Notes: generated by a model from the sequence alone, not told the origin. A DNA stretch of 64,000 nt from Halorubrum sp. Hd13 (GCF_002252755.1 NZ_NHOY01000121.1:1-64000), one strand, 5' to 3'; shown: positions 1 to 10,600, counted from the first letter of the stretch. Translations and numbers: made by a program.

Positions 1-15
1 AGGCGCGGGAGGATG

Positions 16-1509
16 TCAATCGCCGTGGGCCGCCCGGAGTTCCGGGAAGTACCGACCGTGGAAGTCGAAGGGGACCGCGTGCGGCAGCGTCGCCCGGGCG
101 CGCTCCGCGAGCGTCTTGCCGTCGAGGACGAGCAGACGCGACCGGTCGGCGTCGACGTCGAGCGCCACCGTGAGCACGACCCCGTCGTCCTCGCTCTCTC
201 CGTCGGGGGCCGGCACGAATATCGGCTCGCCGAAGTAGTCGCCGCCCGAGTCGAAGGTCCGGACGGTTCCCGTCTCGGCGTCCAGCTTCAGGACCCGGCG
301 CGCCCACTCGGTGACCGGGGCGTCCATGCCCATCGCGTAGACGTACCGATGCTCTCGACACCACCGCGCGGGCGAACACGTCGGCAGCGCGCTCCCCTCG
401 GCGGAGAGGGTCTCGCGAGCCACGTCGGCGTCGGAACCGCCGCCGTACCTCCCCGTACGGGTGTCGGACCCGAGGTCGACGGTGAACCGCTCGATCCGAC
501 CCGCGATGGCGTCCATCTCGCCGGCGCGGACGTTCTCCAGGTATAACGAGTCGATGGCGGCCGCGTCCGGGACCGTCTCCAGGTCGAAGACGACCTCGGC
601 CCCGCCCTCCCGCTCGAAGGCGTTGACGTGGTGGAAGCCGAAGAGCGGGTCCGCGGTCGGCTCCGCGACGACCGCCCCCGTCGTCCGGTCGAGCACGACG
701 ATCCGCGTCCCGCGCTCGGGTTCCCACTCGAACTGCTCGATGAACGGCGGCTGTCGGCCGGGCTTCAGGAACCGGCGCGGGTCGAGCCGAAGCGGGAACT
801 CCGTCAACACGACGTACCGTGGCGTGAGCGCGAAGCTGTGCATGTACGCCGGACGGTCGGTCTCGACGCTCCCGACGTGGCGCCGATCGCCGTCGGCGGT
901 CCACGCGGTGACGTGGTACCGGCTGGTCCGACCGAACTCGGTGTCGACGGTGACGAGCGCGCCGGTCGCCGGGTCGCGCTTGAAGTGGGCGCACGAGAGC
1001 TGTCCGCTCGGCGCGTCGCCGTCGCGGTCGACGGCACCCGTCGTTTCGAGCGTGTCCGGATCGAACCCGACCCCCCTCGGCGACTCGGTCAGCGCGACGT
1101 ACGCGTCGCCGACGCGCTCGGCGATGATGTTCGTGTTGTCGTACGGCTCCGTGAGAAACGTCGCCAGCCGCGAGCGGAGGGTCGTCTCGCCCGTGGCGAA
1201 TCCGCCCTCGAACTCGCCGCTCGTCGCCGCCTCGTACGCGTCGGTCCGGAGGAAGCGGTTGCGGTAGTGGACGGCGCCGCCGTCGCCCCCGGCGACCGAA
1301 CCGGCGTCGTCGCCCGGGTCGAAGGTGAATCGGTACAGCATCGCCAGCCCGTCGAACCAGTGGTCCACCTCGCTCCCGCCCGGGAAGGAGAACGCCCCGG
1401 GGCCGTTCCGGATCAGGCTCCCCCGGAGCCACTTGGGCAGGTCGCCGCGCACCGGAACCGACGCGTCGGTCTCCTCGCGGAGCGAGTGGAACCCGGCGTG
1501 CGAGTCCAT
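16..1509 (-). CDS. Carotenoid oxygenase family protein
   Basis: A 497-residue protein of the carotenoid cleavage dioxygenase/RPE65 family, which cleaves carotenoid double bases in a beta-propeller with a non-haem iron held by four histidines. Candidate iron ligands are visible in the family contexts: His175 (SCAHF), His224 (YMHSFALT), His293/294 (GFHHVNAF) and His484 (PFDFHG) close to the C-terminus. The N-terminus has the family signature LRGSLIRNGPG followed by WFDGLAML. The length is normal and the ATG at 1509 gives the full N-terminal signature. In haloarchaea such enzymes may act in retinal or apocarotenoid formation from C40/C50 pigments; the substrate here is unknown. It stands alone, about 80 bases from the next gene on the same strand. 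Confidence 0.88.
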   Translation of the reverse strand: MDSHAGFHSLREETDASVPVRGDLPKWLRGSLIRNGPGAFSFPGGSEVDHWFDGLAMLYRFTFDPGDDAGSVAGGDGGAVHYRNRFLRTDAYEAATSGEFEGGFATGETTLRSRLATFLTEPYDNTNIIAERVGDAYVALTESPRGVGFDPDTLETTGAVDRDGDAPSGQLSCAHFKRDPATGALVTVDTEFGRTSRYHVTAWTADGDRRHVGSVETDRPAYMHSFALTPRYVVLTEFPLRLDPRRFLKPGRQPPFIEQFEWEPERGTRIVVLDRTTGAVVAEPTADPLFGFHHVNAFEREGGAEVVFDLETVPDAAAIDSLYLENVRAGEMDAIAGRIERFTVDLGSDTRTGRYGGGSDADVARETLSAEGSALPTCSPARWCREHRYVYAMGMDAPVTEWARRVLKLDAETGTVRTFDSGGDYFGEPIFVPAPDGESEDDGVVLTVALDVDADRSRLLVLDGKTLAERARATLPHAVPFDFHGRYFPELRAAHGD

Positions 1510-1589
1510 GACCGATCCCGGGGGCGCGGCGGGCTAAGGTCTGACGGCGGCGCGAGGCGAACCGAGCCGCCAATCCCGGCGCGGACGGC

Positions 1590-2018
1590 TCACGCCGGGT
1601 CGGCGTCGAGGACGGTCGAGACGCGGGCGTTCTCCTTGATCCGGATCCCGGCGCCGCCGACCGATAGCGGGACCCGCGGGAGTTCCGTGACGCGGAGCGT
1701 CGGGTGGAAGGCGCCCCGCTCCAGCAGCGCGTCCCGCGTCTGGACCGCGAACCGAAGGTCGTTCCCGGCGATCGACTCGTTATGCTCGATAAGGTACGTG
1801 CCCGGGTCGAGCGACCACCACTCGTACTCGTCTTCGGGGTCGCGCTTCTCTCGCTCGTGCGGCTCGGCGCTCGCGGCCTCGAGCTCGCCCCCGCCGAAGT
1901 CGACGCGTCCCGGCCCGGTTATCTCGTAGACCTCGGCGACGGTCAGGTCGACGCCGTCGCCCTCGGTCTGCGTCGGTTCGTGCACGAGTCCGTCGATGTG
2001 GGTCGCGTACGGCGACAT
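1590..2018 (-). CDS. dCTP deaminase/dUTPase-like protein
   Basis: A 142-residue protein resembling the trimeric dUTPase/dCTP deaminase fold. Visible features are GDGVDLTVAEVYEI near the N-terminus, a WWSLDPGTYLIEHNES segment (family pattern: LxPGxYLvxxxE) and a C-terminal GGAGIRIKENARVS strand. Family members remove dUTP or deaminate dCTP to keep uracil out of DNA. The classical catalytic motif 3 is not clear, so a related, perhaps non-catalytic, haloarchaeal branch is possible. It is on the same strand as the flanking genes, with an 18-bp tandem array directly upstream. Confidence 0.65.
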   Translation of the reverse strand: MSPYATHIDGLVHEPTQTEGDGVDLTVAEVYEITGPGRVDFGGGELEAASAEPHEREKRDPEDEYEWWSLDPGTYLIEHNESIAGNDLRFAVQTRDALLERGAFHPTLRVTELPRVPLSVGGAGIRIKENARVSTVLDADPA

Positions 2019-2066
2019 CGGTTGGCCCCTTGCCGCCGAAGCGACGTAAAATCACGCGGCGTACAC

Positions 2067-2166
2067 GGGCCACGGGACGTGCGTGGGCCACGGGACGTGC
2101 GTGGGCCAGGGGACGTGCGCGGGCCACGGGACGTGCGTGGGCCAGGGGACGTGCGCGGGCCACGCG
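2067..2166. repeat. 18-bp tandem repeat array (about 5.5 units)
   Basis: Five full and one partial copy of an 18-base unit, GGGCCACGGGACGTGCGT, with C/G and T/C variants in alternate copies. It lies between the 5' end of the dUTPase-like gene and the 3' end of the MFS gene. The units are contiguous with no spacers, so this is a minisatellite and not a CRISPR array. The unit length is a multiple of three, but no convincing protein covers the array. Confidence 0.9.
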
Positions 2167-2188
2167 GCCGACGCCGCGGCCGCGTCGG

Positions 2189-3478
2189 TCAGTCGGCGGT
2201 CCGACCCGTCGGAACCCCGGTCGCCGCGGCGCGGCGCGACTGGAGGACGAACAGCGCCGTGGCGAAGCAGATGAACCCGGCCGCGAGCAGGAATCCGGTC
2301 TCCGTCGTGGTGAAGTCCATCGTCGTCCCGACGATGACCGGACCGACGACCTGTCCCACCTTCCAAGAGATGGAGCGCAGCGACATGGCGCTCGCGACCG
2401 ACTCGCGACGCTCGCCCTCGTCGACGAACAGAGACATGCTCGCGGGCAGCCGGATCGAGTCGGCGATCCCGAGCAGCGAGTACGCGCCGAACAGCGCGAA
2501 GAATGCGCCGCCGAGCGTCTGTGAGTCGCCGAGGTACGACACCGTCACCGGCGCGACCGTCCCGTCGAAGTACGCCGCCAGCGGGATGGCCGCGGTGCCG
2601 ACGCCGTACAGGAGCGCGCCGAGCGCGACGAACCCGTGGCGGCGGCCGTACTCGTCGGTGAGCCCGCCGACGAACCCCTGCGTGACCGCCTTCGTCGCCT
2701 TCCCGCCGGCCATGATCCAGCCGATGGCGAACGCCGAGATGCCGAACGAGGTCCGCGCGTATATCGGGAGGAAGATGATCACGGCCATCTTGCCGACGCT
2801 GAACGTGAACCGGAAGACGACCAGCGACCGGAGCATCGGGAGCGCGAGCAGCGACCGGAACGTCTCGACCCCGCCCGACTCCTCCGGGCTCTTCTGACCG
2901 CCGGGATCGTCGCGGAGGAAGCGCCACACCAGCAGGAACGCGCCGAGCGTGATGAGCGAGAGGACCGCGTACGCCTCGGTGAACCCGTAGGCGTACAGGA
3001 GGTAGCCGCCGAGGAGGTCGCCCGCGAGCGAGGAGACGGAAGCGAACTGGTTGTACGAGCCGAGCCAGAGCCCCTGGTCGTCGTCGGGGCTGATCTCGCC
3101 GATGACCGTCGCACCCGTGATCCAGAGCAGGCTCGCCCCGAGCCCCTGCACCATCCGGACTAAGACGACGTGGACCGGGTTGCCCACGAAGGCGAACCCC
3201 ACGAAGACGGCGACGTTTATCAGGAAGCCGGCGAGCAGGTACCGCTTCGCGTTCCCCGTGTCGACCGCGCGCCCGAGGGGGAGCACGACGATCAGTTGGA
3301 CGACCGCGAAGGCGGTGCCGAACAGGCCCTCGACGAACCCGGTGGTCCCGAACAGGTCCGCGTACAGTGCCAGCGCGATCAGGATCGTCGAGTACGCCTG
3401 ACTGCGCGCGAAGGCGGTGCCGGCCAGCGACCCGAACTCCGCGTCGCGCAGGAGCCGCACCGAATCTCCGAGGGCCAT
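2189..3478 (-). CDS. MFS transporter
   Basis: A 429-residue protein with about twelve hydrophobic segments typical of the major facilitator superfamily. A loop matching the conserved cytoplasmic motif is visible (PLGRAVDTGNAKRYLLAG, after the second membrane segment), and a second one, FVGGLTDEYGRRHG, lies in the C-terminal half. MFS proteins export or import small solutes using ion gradients; the substrate cannot be told. The start at 3478 is supported by a TATA box about 32-38 bases upstream and by the short N-terminus before the first membrane span. Confidence 0.85.
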   Translation of the reverse strand: MALGDSVRLLRDAEFGSLAGTAFARSQAYSTILIALALYADLFGTTGFVEGLFGTAFAVVQLIVVLPLGRAVDTGNAKRYLLAGFLINVAVFVGFAFVGNPVHVVLVRMVQGLGASLLWITGATVIGEISPDDDQGLWLGSYNQFASVSSLAGDLLGGYLLYAYGFTEAYAVLSLITLGAFLLVWRFLRDDPGGQKSPEESGGVETFRSLLALPMLRSLVVFRFTFSVGKMAVIIFLPIYARTSFGISAFAIGWIMAGGKATKAVTQGFVGGLTDEYGRRHGFVALGALLYGVGTAAIPLAAYFDGTVAPVTVSYLGDSQTLGGAFFALFGAYSLLGIADSIRLPASMSLFVDEGERRESVASAMSLRSISWKVGQVVGPVIVGTTMDFTTTETGFLLAAGFICFATALFVLQSRRAAATGVPTGRTAD

Positions 3479-3878
3479 GAGTCGCGGTGGACGATGTAGC
3501 GGGTACGGGTATAAAAGGCCGGCAGACCCGGCGGGGGCTGCTGGATTCGAGCGACCGGGTTTGAGTACCCGTCACGCCGTTTGACAACCCGCCTCGGCGC
3601 GATTCTCAGGCACATACCGCTCAATAGTCCACATCCCAGTAGCTATCATCGCGGCACACGCCGACCCACCCATAACTCTCATGCCACGTCTACCGCGTCT
3701 GACACGCGAGGCCTCGATCCGCCACCGGAGCGTCGGCCCGATCAGCGAACCCCGAGCGGAACGCGGGCTCGGAACCGCGACGCCGACTTCACGCGCCGAT
3801 CGAGGTGTCGGCCGTACGGACGCCGCACTCCTCGCCTCTCGGTGGTGTGGCGTTCTGGGAATCGCCTCTCGCGGGGTG
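3479..3878. other. Intergenic region with one possible micro-ORF
   Basis: About 400 bases between the MFS promoter and the histidine kinase end. The longer open frames here look like composition artefacts. One short minus-strand frame at 3572-3673 would encode 33 residues beginning MGGSACAAMIATGMW, with a hydrophobic stretch that could span a membrane once. Nothing else supports it. No repeat or clear terminator is seen. Confidence 0.35.
3510..3516 (-). promoter_or_regulatory. TATA box of the MFS gene
   Basis: The plus strand reads TATAAAA here, giving TTTTATA on the coding strand, centred about 35 bases before the MFS start codon. This spacing fits a haloarchaeal promoter with a very short leader. 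Confidence 0.6.
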
Positions 3879-5858
3879 TCACGAGAGTCGACACTCCGAC
3901 CCCGAGACCCCGGGGAGAGTGAAGGAGAACGTCGCGCCCTCACCGGGTTCGGAGTCCACCCAGATCTCGCCCCCGTGGCGTTCGACGATGCGTCTACACA
4001 TCGCCAACCCGATGCCCGACCCGTCGTAGTCGTCGCGCGGTTCTACCCGTTGGAACACTTCGAACACCCGGTCTTGGTCCGTCGGATCGATTCCGATCCC
4101 CTCGTCCTCGACCGACACCGCCCACTCCCGACCGTCCCGCTCGGCCGAGATGCGTACTCGCGGCGGCCGGTCTCCGCTGTACCGCAGCCCGTTCGACAGC
4201 AAGTTCTGGAAGACCTGTCGGAGTTGGCTCGCGTCCCCCATCACTCGGGGGAGCTCCCCGACCTCGACATCGGCGTCGCACTCGCCGATCTGGACTTCGA
4301 GGTCCCGCAAGACGTCCGCGACCACGTCGTCGAGGTTAACCGGACACAGCGGCTCTCCCTCCGTCTCCACGCGGGAGTACTGCAGCAGCCCCTCGATCGT
4401 ATCCCGCATCCGTTCGGCCCCGCCCACGGCGGAGTCGAGGAACTCCCGAGCTTCGTCGTTCAGGTCGTCACCGTAGCGATCTTCGATGAGCCGGAGGTAA
4501 CTCGACACCATCCGGAGAGGTTCCCGGAGATCGTGTGAGGCGGCGTACGCGAACTGTTCGAGGCGCTCGTTCGACCGTTCGAGCTCCGACTCGTACTGTT
4601 TTCGCTCGATCGCCTCCGCGAGGACGTTCGCCACACTGACCACGAAGGAGACGTCGTCCTCGCTGAACGCCTGCGTCTCGGAGTCGTACACGCCGAGGAT
4701 GCCCCACGGATCATCGGGTGAGCCGATGACCGTACTGATACAGCTCCGAACGTCGCGGTCCGTCGGCAACTCCGGCCCGCTGAACCGCGGTTCGGTCGGC
4801 AAGTCTTCGACGACGATGGGATGTTCGTTCTCTAGGGTGTACGCGGCCTGCGACTCCGCGTCAGCGGCCGACACCGTCACGTCCCCAACGACGTCCTCGT
4901 CCCAGCCGACCCCCTGCCGGATCAAGAGCGTTTCAGAGCCCTCGTGGAGGTCGAAGACGCCGCAGTACTCGGCGTCGAGCGCGTCGGAGAGCCTGCGGGC
5001 GGCCGCGTCGAGAAGGGCGTCGAGGTCGTCGACCTCGAGGGCGAACTGCCCGAGGTCGGCGACCGCCTGTTGCTGTCGTTCCCGCTCGTACGCCTCCTCT
5101 CTCGCTTCGTAGAGTCTCCGAGTCTGGAGGAGCATGTCCGCCGTGAGGTGGGATGCGTCGATGTCGAGTTCGTCGCTCAGGTCGATTTCATCCTCCCGCA
5201 AGAACGCGTCGACGAGCGGCGTGACGTCCTGGACGTGGTGGATGATGTACGAGAGGGCGTCGTTTGAATCGAACAGCGGCGTGTTGACCGGACTCCACCA
5301 GCGGTCTTCGAACTTGTCATCGGCGGCGTCTTGAGCCGGAACCGGATAGTGCGTCACCGGCATGACGTCTTCCACGTGCTGCTCGGTGACCCTGTTGAGC
5401 GACCGCTGCAGCCGAGGGACGCCTTCCGGGCTCGGGTCGTCGGGGTCGGCGGGGAATGTCTCGAACAGCGTCTGGCCGAGGATCGCCTCTCGTTCGGTCA
5501 TGGTCGCCTCCAAGTACGCGTCGCTGACGGCGACGATCTCGTATTCGTCCGGTTCCACGATCAGGTAAGGGTCGGGGACGTTCTCGAACAGCTGACGGAC
5601 GGTCGCTTCCGAGATACCGACCCCCGACGCGCCGTCAGAGTGCGGTCGCCACCAAACCTGAGTATTGGTACCGACGACTTTCGCCCCCAGGTCGCCCTGG
5701 CTGACCAGTTGTTCGAGGCGGTCATGGACGGCTCGCCGGTCCGCATCGAGGGAGTCTGCCACCTCCGGCGTCGTGAGGGGTTCAGTGGGATCATCGCGCT
5801 TGTCAAAGACAGCGAGCGTCTCAGCGTAGACGTCTCTCGGAGGGCCCGACGACGACAT
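3879..5858 (-). CDS. HTH-PAS-GAF sensor histidine kinase
   Basis: A 659-residue cytosolic sensor kinase. From the N-terminus: a winged-helix-like segment (about residues 15-70), a PAS domain (about 80-230), a linker helix, a GAF domain (about 270-410), a HisKA dimerisation helix with the phospho-acceptor in AASHDLREPLR, and a HATPase_c domain with N-box QNLLSNGLRYS, G1 VEDEGIGI and G2 GSGIGLAMCRR. It autophosphorylates and passes phosphate to a response regulator not found nearby. No membrane span is seen, so it probably senses an internal signal. A start seven codons earlier (5879) is possible; MSSSGPPRD at 5858 is the more natural start. A DNA-binding-like domain fused to a kinase is common in haloarchaea. 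Confidence 0.88.
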   Translation of the reverse strand: MSSSGPPRDVYAETLAVFDKRDDPTEPLTTPEVADSLDADRRAVHDRLEQLVSQGDLGAKVVGTNTQVWWRPHSDGASGVGISEATVRQLFENVPDPYLIVEPDEYEIVAVSDAYLEATMTEREAILGQTLFETFPADPDDPSPEGVPRLQRSLNRVTEQHVEDVMPVTHYPVPAQDAADDKFEDRWWSPVNTPLFDSNDALSYIIHHVQDVTPLVDAFLREDEIDLSDELDIDASHLTADMLLQTRRLYEAREEAYERERQQQAVADLGQFALEVDDLDALLDAAARRLSDALDAEYCGVFDLHEGSETLLIRQGVGWDEDVVGDVTVSAADAESQAAYTLENEHPIVVEDLPTEPRFSGPELPTDRDVRSCISTVIGSPDDPWGILGVYDSETQAFSEDDVSFVVSVANVLAEAIERKQYESELERSNERLEQFAYAASHDLREPLRMVSSYLRLIEDRYGDDLNDEAREFLDSAVGGAERMRDTIEGLLQYSRVETEGEPLCPVNLDDVVADVLRDLEVQIGECDADVEVGELPRVMGDASQLRQVFQNLLSNGLRYSGDRPPRVRISAERDGREWAVSVEDEGIGIDPTDQDRVFEVFQRVEPRDDYDGSGIGLAMCRRIVERHGGEIWVDSEPGEGATFSFTLPGVSGSECRLS

Positions 5859-6168
5859 GCACCGGATATAATCCGTCACACGTAAAGTGGTTCTGGTGAC
5901 CGGAGCGAGCAGACATCCTCTTATCGCCTGAATGAATTTGAGTCCCCCGTTGTAGTTGATATAAGCTTAGGCAGTTCAATTGGAACCTGGCATTCAGCGG
6001 ACATCCTCGAAGGATCTATTGCCACTCAGTTGGTCACATTTCTACGTTATCGTAACCACTGCGCGTGACAGACCGGGACGCCTCGGCCGAATGTGAGTGA
6101 AAGGAGATCCACCCCGAAATCGCCTGACGTGAGAAATGTGGTCTACTTGAGGAGTCGCAGGAAAGTGC
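5859..6168. other. Intergenic region left of the integrated element
   Basis: About 310 bases between the kinase start and the left tRNA fragment. It is more A+T-rich than the chromosome and contains TATA-like stretches near 5960 that could serve the kinase. No gene, repeat or RNA was recognised. Confidence 0.5.
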
Positions 6169-6201
6169 ATGGGTTGGGGCGGATTCGAACCGCCGACCTG
6201 C
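6169..6201 (-). repeat. attL: displaced 3' end of tRNA-Val
   Basis: 33 bases identical to 21331-21363, covering the T-arm, the 3' acceptor strand and the discriminator base of tRNA-Val. The sequence beyond position 6201 does not continue into an anticodon or D-arm, so this is an attachment-site remnant and not a tRNA gene. Confidence 0.9.
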
Positions 6202-6304
6202 CCGCCGTCGCGCGAATCCACACGCGCTCCGGCGCAGCACCGCAGGAGTGTGAACTCGGCTACTCATACTCTCCCAAGCCACCATCGCGGGGTTCGATTC
6301 AACC

Positions 6305-7318
6305 ATGTCCGAATCCCGAACTCAGATGGCTCCGGAACGCGCGATCGAACGCTACCTGACCGACAAGAAACCCGAATGGGCTGAGTCGACCTACTACAAC
6401 AACGCCTCGTCCCTCGGGCTATTCCTCGACTTCTGCGAGGAAACCGACCTCGACAATCTCTGCGATATAGACGGCTTCCACATCTCCGACTTCAAGAAGC
6501 ACCGCCGAGAGGAAGGCGGCGTCAATGAAATGACCCTCTACAACGACCTCTGCTCACTCCGTAGCTTCCTCAAGTGGTCCAACTCGATGGGACTCATTGA
6601 GTCGTGGGTCGTGGAGAACATGGTCCTCAATGACCCCGACGAGAAGGTTCGCTCCGAGAAGATTGAACCGGAGACTGCGAACCAGATTCTCGAATACTTA
6701 GACGACTTCGAATACGCGACAGCTCGCCATGCTCTCTTTGCCGTTCTGTGGGATACTGGTATGCGTCTCGGAAACGCTCGGTCGTTAGATATTGACGACT
6801 ACTATCCCGAAGAGAAATACATTGAGGTGTCTCACGATCCCGACGAAGGTACTCCACAGAAAAACAAGGAGCCTGCCGAACGAGAAGTAAATCTCCACGA
6901 TTGGACGTGCGAAATCCTCGACGATTATCTACGGATGAACCATATCGAGGTGGAAGACGATCACGGTCGGACCCCACTCTTCACCTCAAAGCATGGTCGT
7001 ATGGCGTTGTCTAATCTCCGGACACACATTCGACGTCTCACCCGTCCGTGTCACTACACCGGAGAGTGTCCTCACGATCGAGAACAGTCCGAGTGTGTCG
7101 CCGTGCAGGAGTATAACAAGGCGGCGCAATGTCCCGGCTCTCACAAGCCTCACGCTATCCGACGTGGAGCTATCACCCATTGGCTCAATGAAGGCCACCG
7201 GAAGGAGCTAATCAGCGACCGGATGAACGTTAGCATCCCGACGCTGGACAAACACTACGACGCCCGGACAGAATCCGAGAAGCGAGATCTTCGCCGAGAG
7301 ATGTTCGATATGGAATAG
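6305..7318 (+). CDS. Tyrosine recombinase/integrase (XerC/D-like)
   Basis: A 337-residue tyrosine recombinase. An N-terminal SAM-like core-binding domain (about residues 8-105) is followed by the catalytic domain with Arg154 (TGMRLGNA), His283-x-x-Arg286 (HAIRRGAI) and the nucleophile Tyr318 (LDKHYDAR). Four cysteines (249, 255, 264, 276) in a CHYTGEC...C...C insertion just before the HxxR box look like a zinc knuckle. The ATG at 6305 lies 104 bases inside the left attachment site, as expected for the enzyme that integrated this element. The gene is intact and not split by the attachment site, unlike SSV-type integrases. Confidence 0.93.
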   Translation: MSESRTQMAPERAIERYLTDKKPEWAESTYYNNASSLGLFLDFCEETDLDNLCDIDGFHISDFKKHRREEGGVNEMTLYNDLCSLRSFLKWSNSMGLIESWVVENMVLNDPDEKVRSEKIEPETANQILEYLDDFEYATARHALFAVLWDTGMRLGNARSLDIDDYYPEEKYIEVSHDPDEGTPQKNKEPAEREVNLHDWTCEILDDYLRMNHIEVEDDHGRTPLFTSKHGRMALSNLRTHIRRLTRPCHYTGECPHDREQSECVAVQEYNKAAQCPGSHKPHAIRRGAITHWLNEGHRKELISDRMNVSIPTLDKHYDARTESEKRDLRREMFDME

Positions 7319-7360
7319 TACTTCACCGACTTTTATAAATCCACGATCCCTATTCTTTAT

Positions 7361-7516
7361 ATGGATCTCACTCTCCGTCAGCTTGTCTTCCTTGAGCATG
7401 AAATGGAGAAGATAGTCGACTCAAAGGACCGAGACTCTGAGGATCGAAGTCATGCCTCCTCTGTGTTAGAACGCATTGAGGAGGAGTTACAACGGAAGAA
7501 AGAACAGCAAAACTAA
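7361..7516 (+). CDS. Small charged coiled-coil-like protein
   Basis: A 51-residue frame starting MDLTLRQLVFLEHEMEKIVD and ending RKKEQQN, dominated by Glu, Lys and Arg with leucines spaced for an amphipathic helix or coiled coil. A TATA-like TTTATAAAT lies about 30 bases before the ATG, which suggests a real leaderless gene. It sits between the integrase and the restriction-modification gene on the same strand. The function is unknown; a small accessory or regulatory protein is possible. Confidence 0.55.
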   Translation: MDLTLRQLVFLEHEMEKIVDSKDRDSEDRSHASSVLERIEEELQRKKEQQN

Positions 7517-7605
7517 CGATCTCTGTATCTTGCGAACGGTCCTGAAAGATTCCTCCTCGCATCGCGTCGTGAACACTTTTCACTACCGAATGTGTCGGCT
7601 GTGAT

Positions 7606-10600
7606 ATGCCTGATAGCTCGGGGATTCTCGACGCCCTCCATGGAATTTCCTCTCGTCTGAACGAGGACATGAGCGAGAAGGACGTGGAGAACACCTTCCT
7701 CAATGAAGACTTCTACACCCTCCTTGGATACGAGGGAGCCGGACACGATCTCCGAAGCGAGTGGACACTGCCTGACAACCGTCGTCCGGATTACGTCACT
7801 CTCGACAGTAATGAGTCAGTCACGGCAGTCTACGAGTTCAAAACGAGTGGTCGTGAACTCGGTCCCCACGAAGATCAACTGTTCCACTACGTAGACGAAC
7901 TCAAAGCTGACTACGGTGTTCTCACTAACGGAGACGAACTCCGAATCTATCGGCGGGAGGAACACTCGCGGCTTCTAACCATCTCTCTCGAAGACGCAAC
8001 AGAGAGTGATGCCGCCGATCTCGAAGCAGCACTCCGAAAACCGGAATGGGACATTACTGACCCCGAGAGCGTTACAGCGTTCCTCGACGGCCTCGACGAA
8101 GTGGAACTCGACGGCCAGCTTGGACAGGAACACTTCTTCGAGACGTTCCGCTTGGAGGAGGACAGTCCCTTCGCTAATCTCGTGACGGCGATGATGGACT
8201 TGCTCGTCGAACTAAGGGACGAACAGGAAGCGAAGTTCGTGAAAGGAGCATACGACTTCTGGGAGGCAAGCTACGCCAGCGAACCAGACGAGACACCCGA
8301 CTCGTGGGAACCGTTCATTGAGGGTGACCAGTCCCTCCGGGATTTCATGTTCTGTCTGGAGTCCGGTCATGCCCTTCTCGCACGTCTCCTCTTAGCGAAA
8401 GCCACCGACGATCACGACTTCTTCCCGAACAACAAGGGACTTCGTCGGTACTTCGATGAACTCGGTGGTTTCAGCGGGAACATCGAACTTGACGCCTATC
8501 CTGTCGCGGCGAACGGGATGATCGAGGATATGCGGAATCAGCTCGTCCAGAGTCTGTTCGAGGACGACATTTTCATCTGGTGGACGGACGGCTACGGCGA
8601 ACAAACTGCGAGTCAACACGAGAACCCGTATAACCGCTTCCGTGACGTGGCTAAGGAAGGGAGCGAGGTAAGCAGGGTAAGTCCAGCAACCCGTGAGCGT
8701 TTCAGTCGCGCTATCGCTCACGTCTCTTTCGCGGTCCTCAAGTTCGACTTCGCGGAGATCGAAGGCGACCCGCTCGGCGATCTCTATCAGCGGTACTTCG
8801 ACCCCGAGACCCGGAAAGCGCTTGGGGAGTTCTACACTCCACAGCCAGTCATCGACTATATCATGGACGGCGTGGACTACAATGTCGGCGTCTCAGAGGA
8901 GCGTCTTATTGATCCGTCGTGCGGTTCCGGGACGTTCCTCGTCGAAGCAGTCAATCGCTACCTCGACGACGTACGCCGGTACAACGACGACCCTGATTGG
9001 TCGGAACATCTCACCGAACTGTGTACGACGCCACACATCGTCGGACTCGACATTCACCCGTTCGCGGTGTTGATGGCGCAGATTCGCTTCATGGTCGCTA
9101 TCCTTCCCGAGTATCGGGAGGCGAAGCAAGAGACTGAGAACTTCACCATTCGACGGCTTCCGATCTTCCGAACTGACTCCCTGCGGAACGAGCGTGAGCT
9201 GACGGGGATCGATCTCGGCGACGACGGGCAGACTCAGATGACGCTTGACTCGATCACGGAGGACAGTCAGGACGTGAAGATCCCCGTGCCCCTACCCATT
9301 GAGGTCGATGAGGATGAGGTAGCTGACTCCGAACTTGAGGACGGTTTTCTCGTCCAGCGAGTGCGGATGCCAAAATACGATACGGCCAAAGTGAACGCCG
9401 GTGTTCGGAACTTTGGGGAGTATTACGCGGCCCTACAGGGTGTCCTCGACGTGGTGAAATTCCACATGCAGGAGAGTTGGTGGGAGTACGGTGGTGGCCT
9501 CGAAGAGGGAATCCATCGTTACACGACTCGTGAGTATGAGGGCGTTGAGGAGTTCTTTGAGCCGTACGTCAACGACATTCTTGCGACGGTTCGCTACCTC
9601 CGAGAGGATCACGGTGACGGTCGGTTGTTCAAGATGTTCGAGGACAGCGTTCTCGCGCTCGTCGTGAAGAACTACATGGAGTACCAGTACGTCGTCGGCA
9701 ATCCTCCCTACGTCCGTATTCAGAACCTTCCCGATCAGCAGAAAGCGATCCTCGACGAACTGTACGACTCCACCACAGGGAACTACGATCTCTACTGTCC
9801 GTTCTATGAGCGGGGAATTGACTGGCTCGAAGAAGGAACGGGAAAGCTCGGATATATCACCCCAAACCAGTTCATGGTGACTGACTACGGGGACGGGCTT
9901 CGTCGTGTCCTTCGAGAAGAAACCGCTCTCGATGAAGTGTACGACTTCCGAGATTCAGGCGTTTTCAAAGACGCGACGAACTATCCGGCTATCGTAATTG
10001 CGGAAGACGAACCGGACGAAGACACTCGTGAGGAGAATCAGATTCGGTGTGTCCGGGTGAAGGCGAACGTCGATGAGGACACAGGGAGGGCATTAGACGA
10101 GGAGATCGTCGCCGCTGTGCGCGACCACCGCGGAGATCCGGGGTACTCGGACGAGTTCATCGACGTGTTCGACTTCCCCCAAGGGGAACTTGGCGATGGA
10201 TACTGGTCGATGATGCCCCCGGAGGAGTTGGAGGTTTTCCGGAAGCTCGAAAACGAAGCTGACGACCGCATTGAGTCGGTTACTGACGCCGTGTTTCAGG
10301 GGATACGGACGAGCGCAAACAAGATCTACATCGTTGACGTTCTGGATGCTGACCGGATAGAGTCAGACGATACTGGCGACGTTGTAACCGTCGTTCCTAC
10401 TGGTGAGTCGAAGCAGTACGAGATTGAGACAGACCTTCTTCGACCATTCCTGCAAGGGGACGAAGTGAAACGCTGGCGGGGAGATTGGTCAGGTCTACAC
10501 GTTGTTCACCCCTACTTTGCCGAGAAAGACGACAACGGAGATCTCGATGCGGGACTCTACTCGCAGGATTATCTACAGGAGAACCTTCCAAAGACATGGA

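Noticed and set aside
2067-2166. A CRISPR array
   Set aside because: The units are contiguous with no unique spacers and no cas genes are near.
3572-3943. A 123-codon minus-strand protein
   Set aside because: Arg/Ser/Pro-rich in its first half and overlapping the kinase end; at most the last 33 codons could be a tiny gene.
6169-6304. A second tRNA gene with an intron
   Set aside because: Only the T-arm and 3' acceptor match. No 5' acceptor or anticodon arm can be formed from the next 100 bases, so it is an attachment-site remnant.
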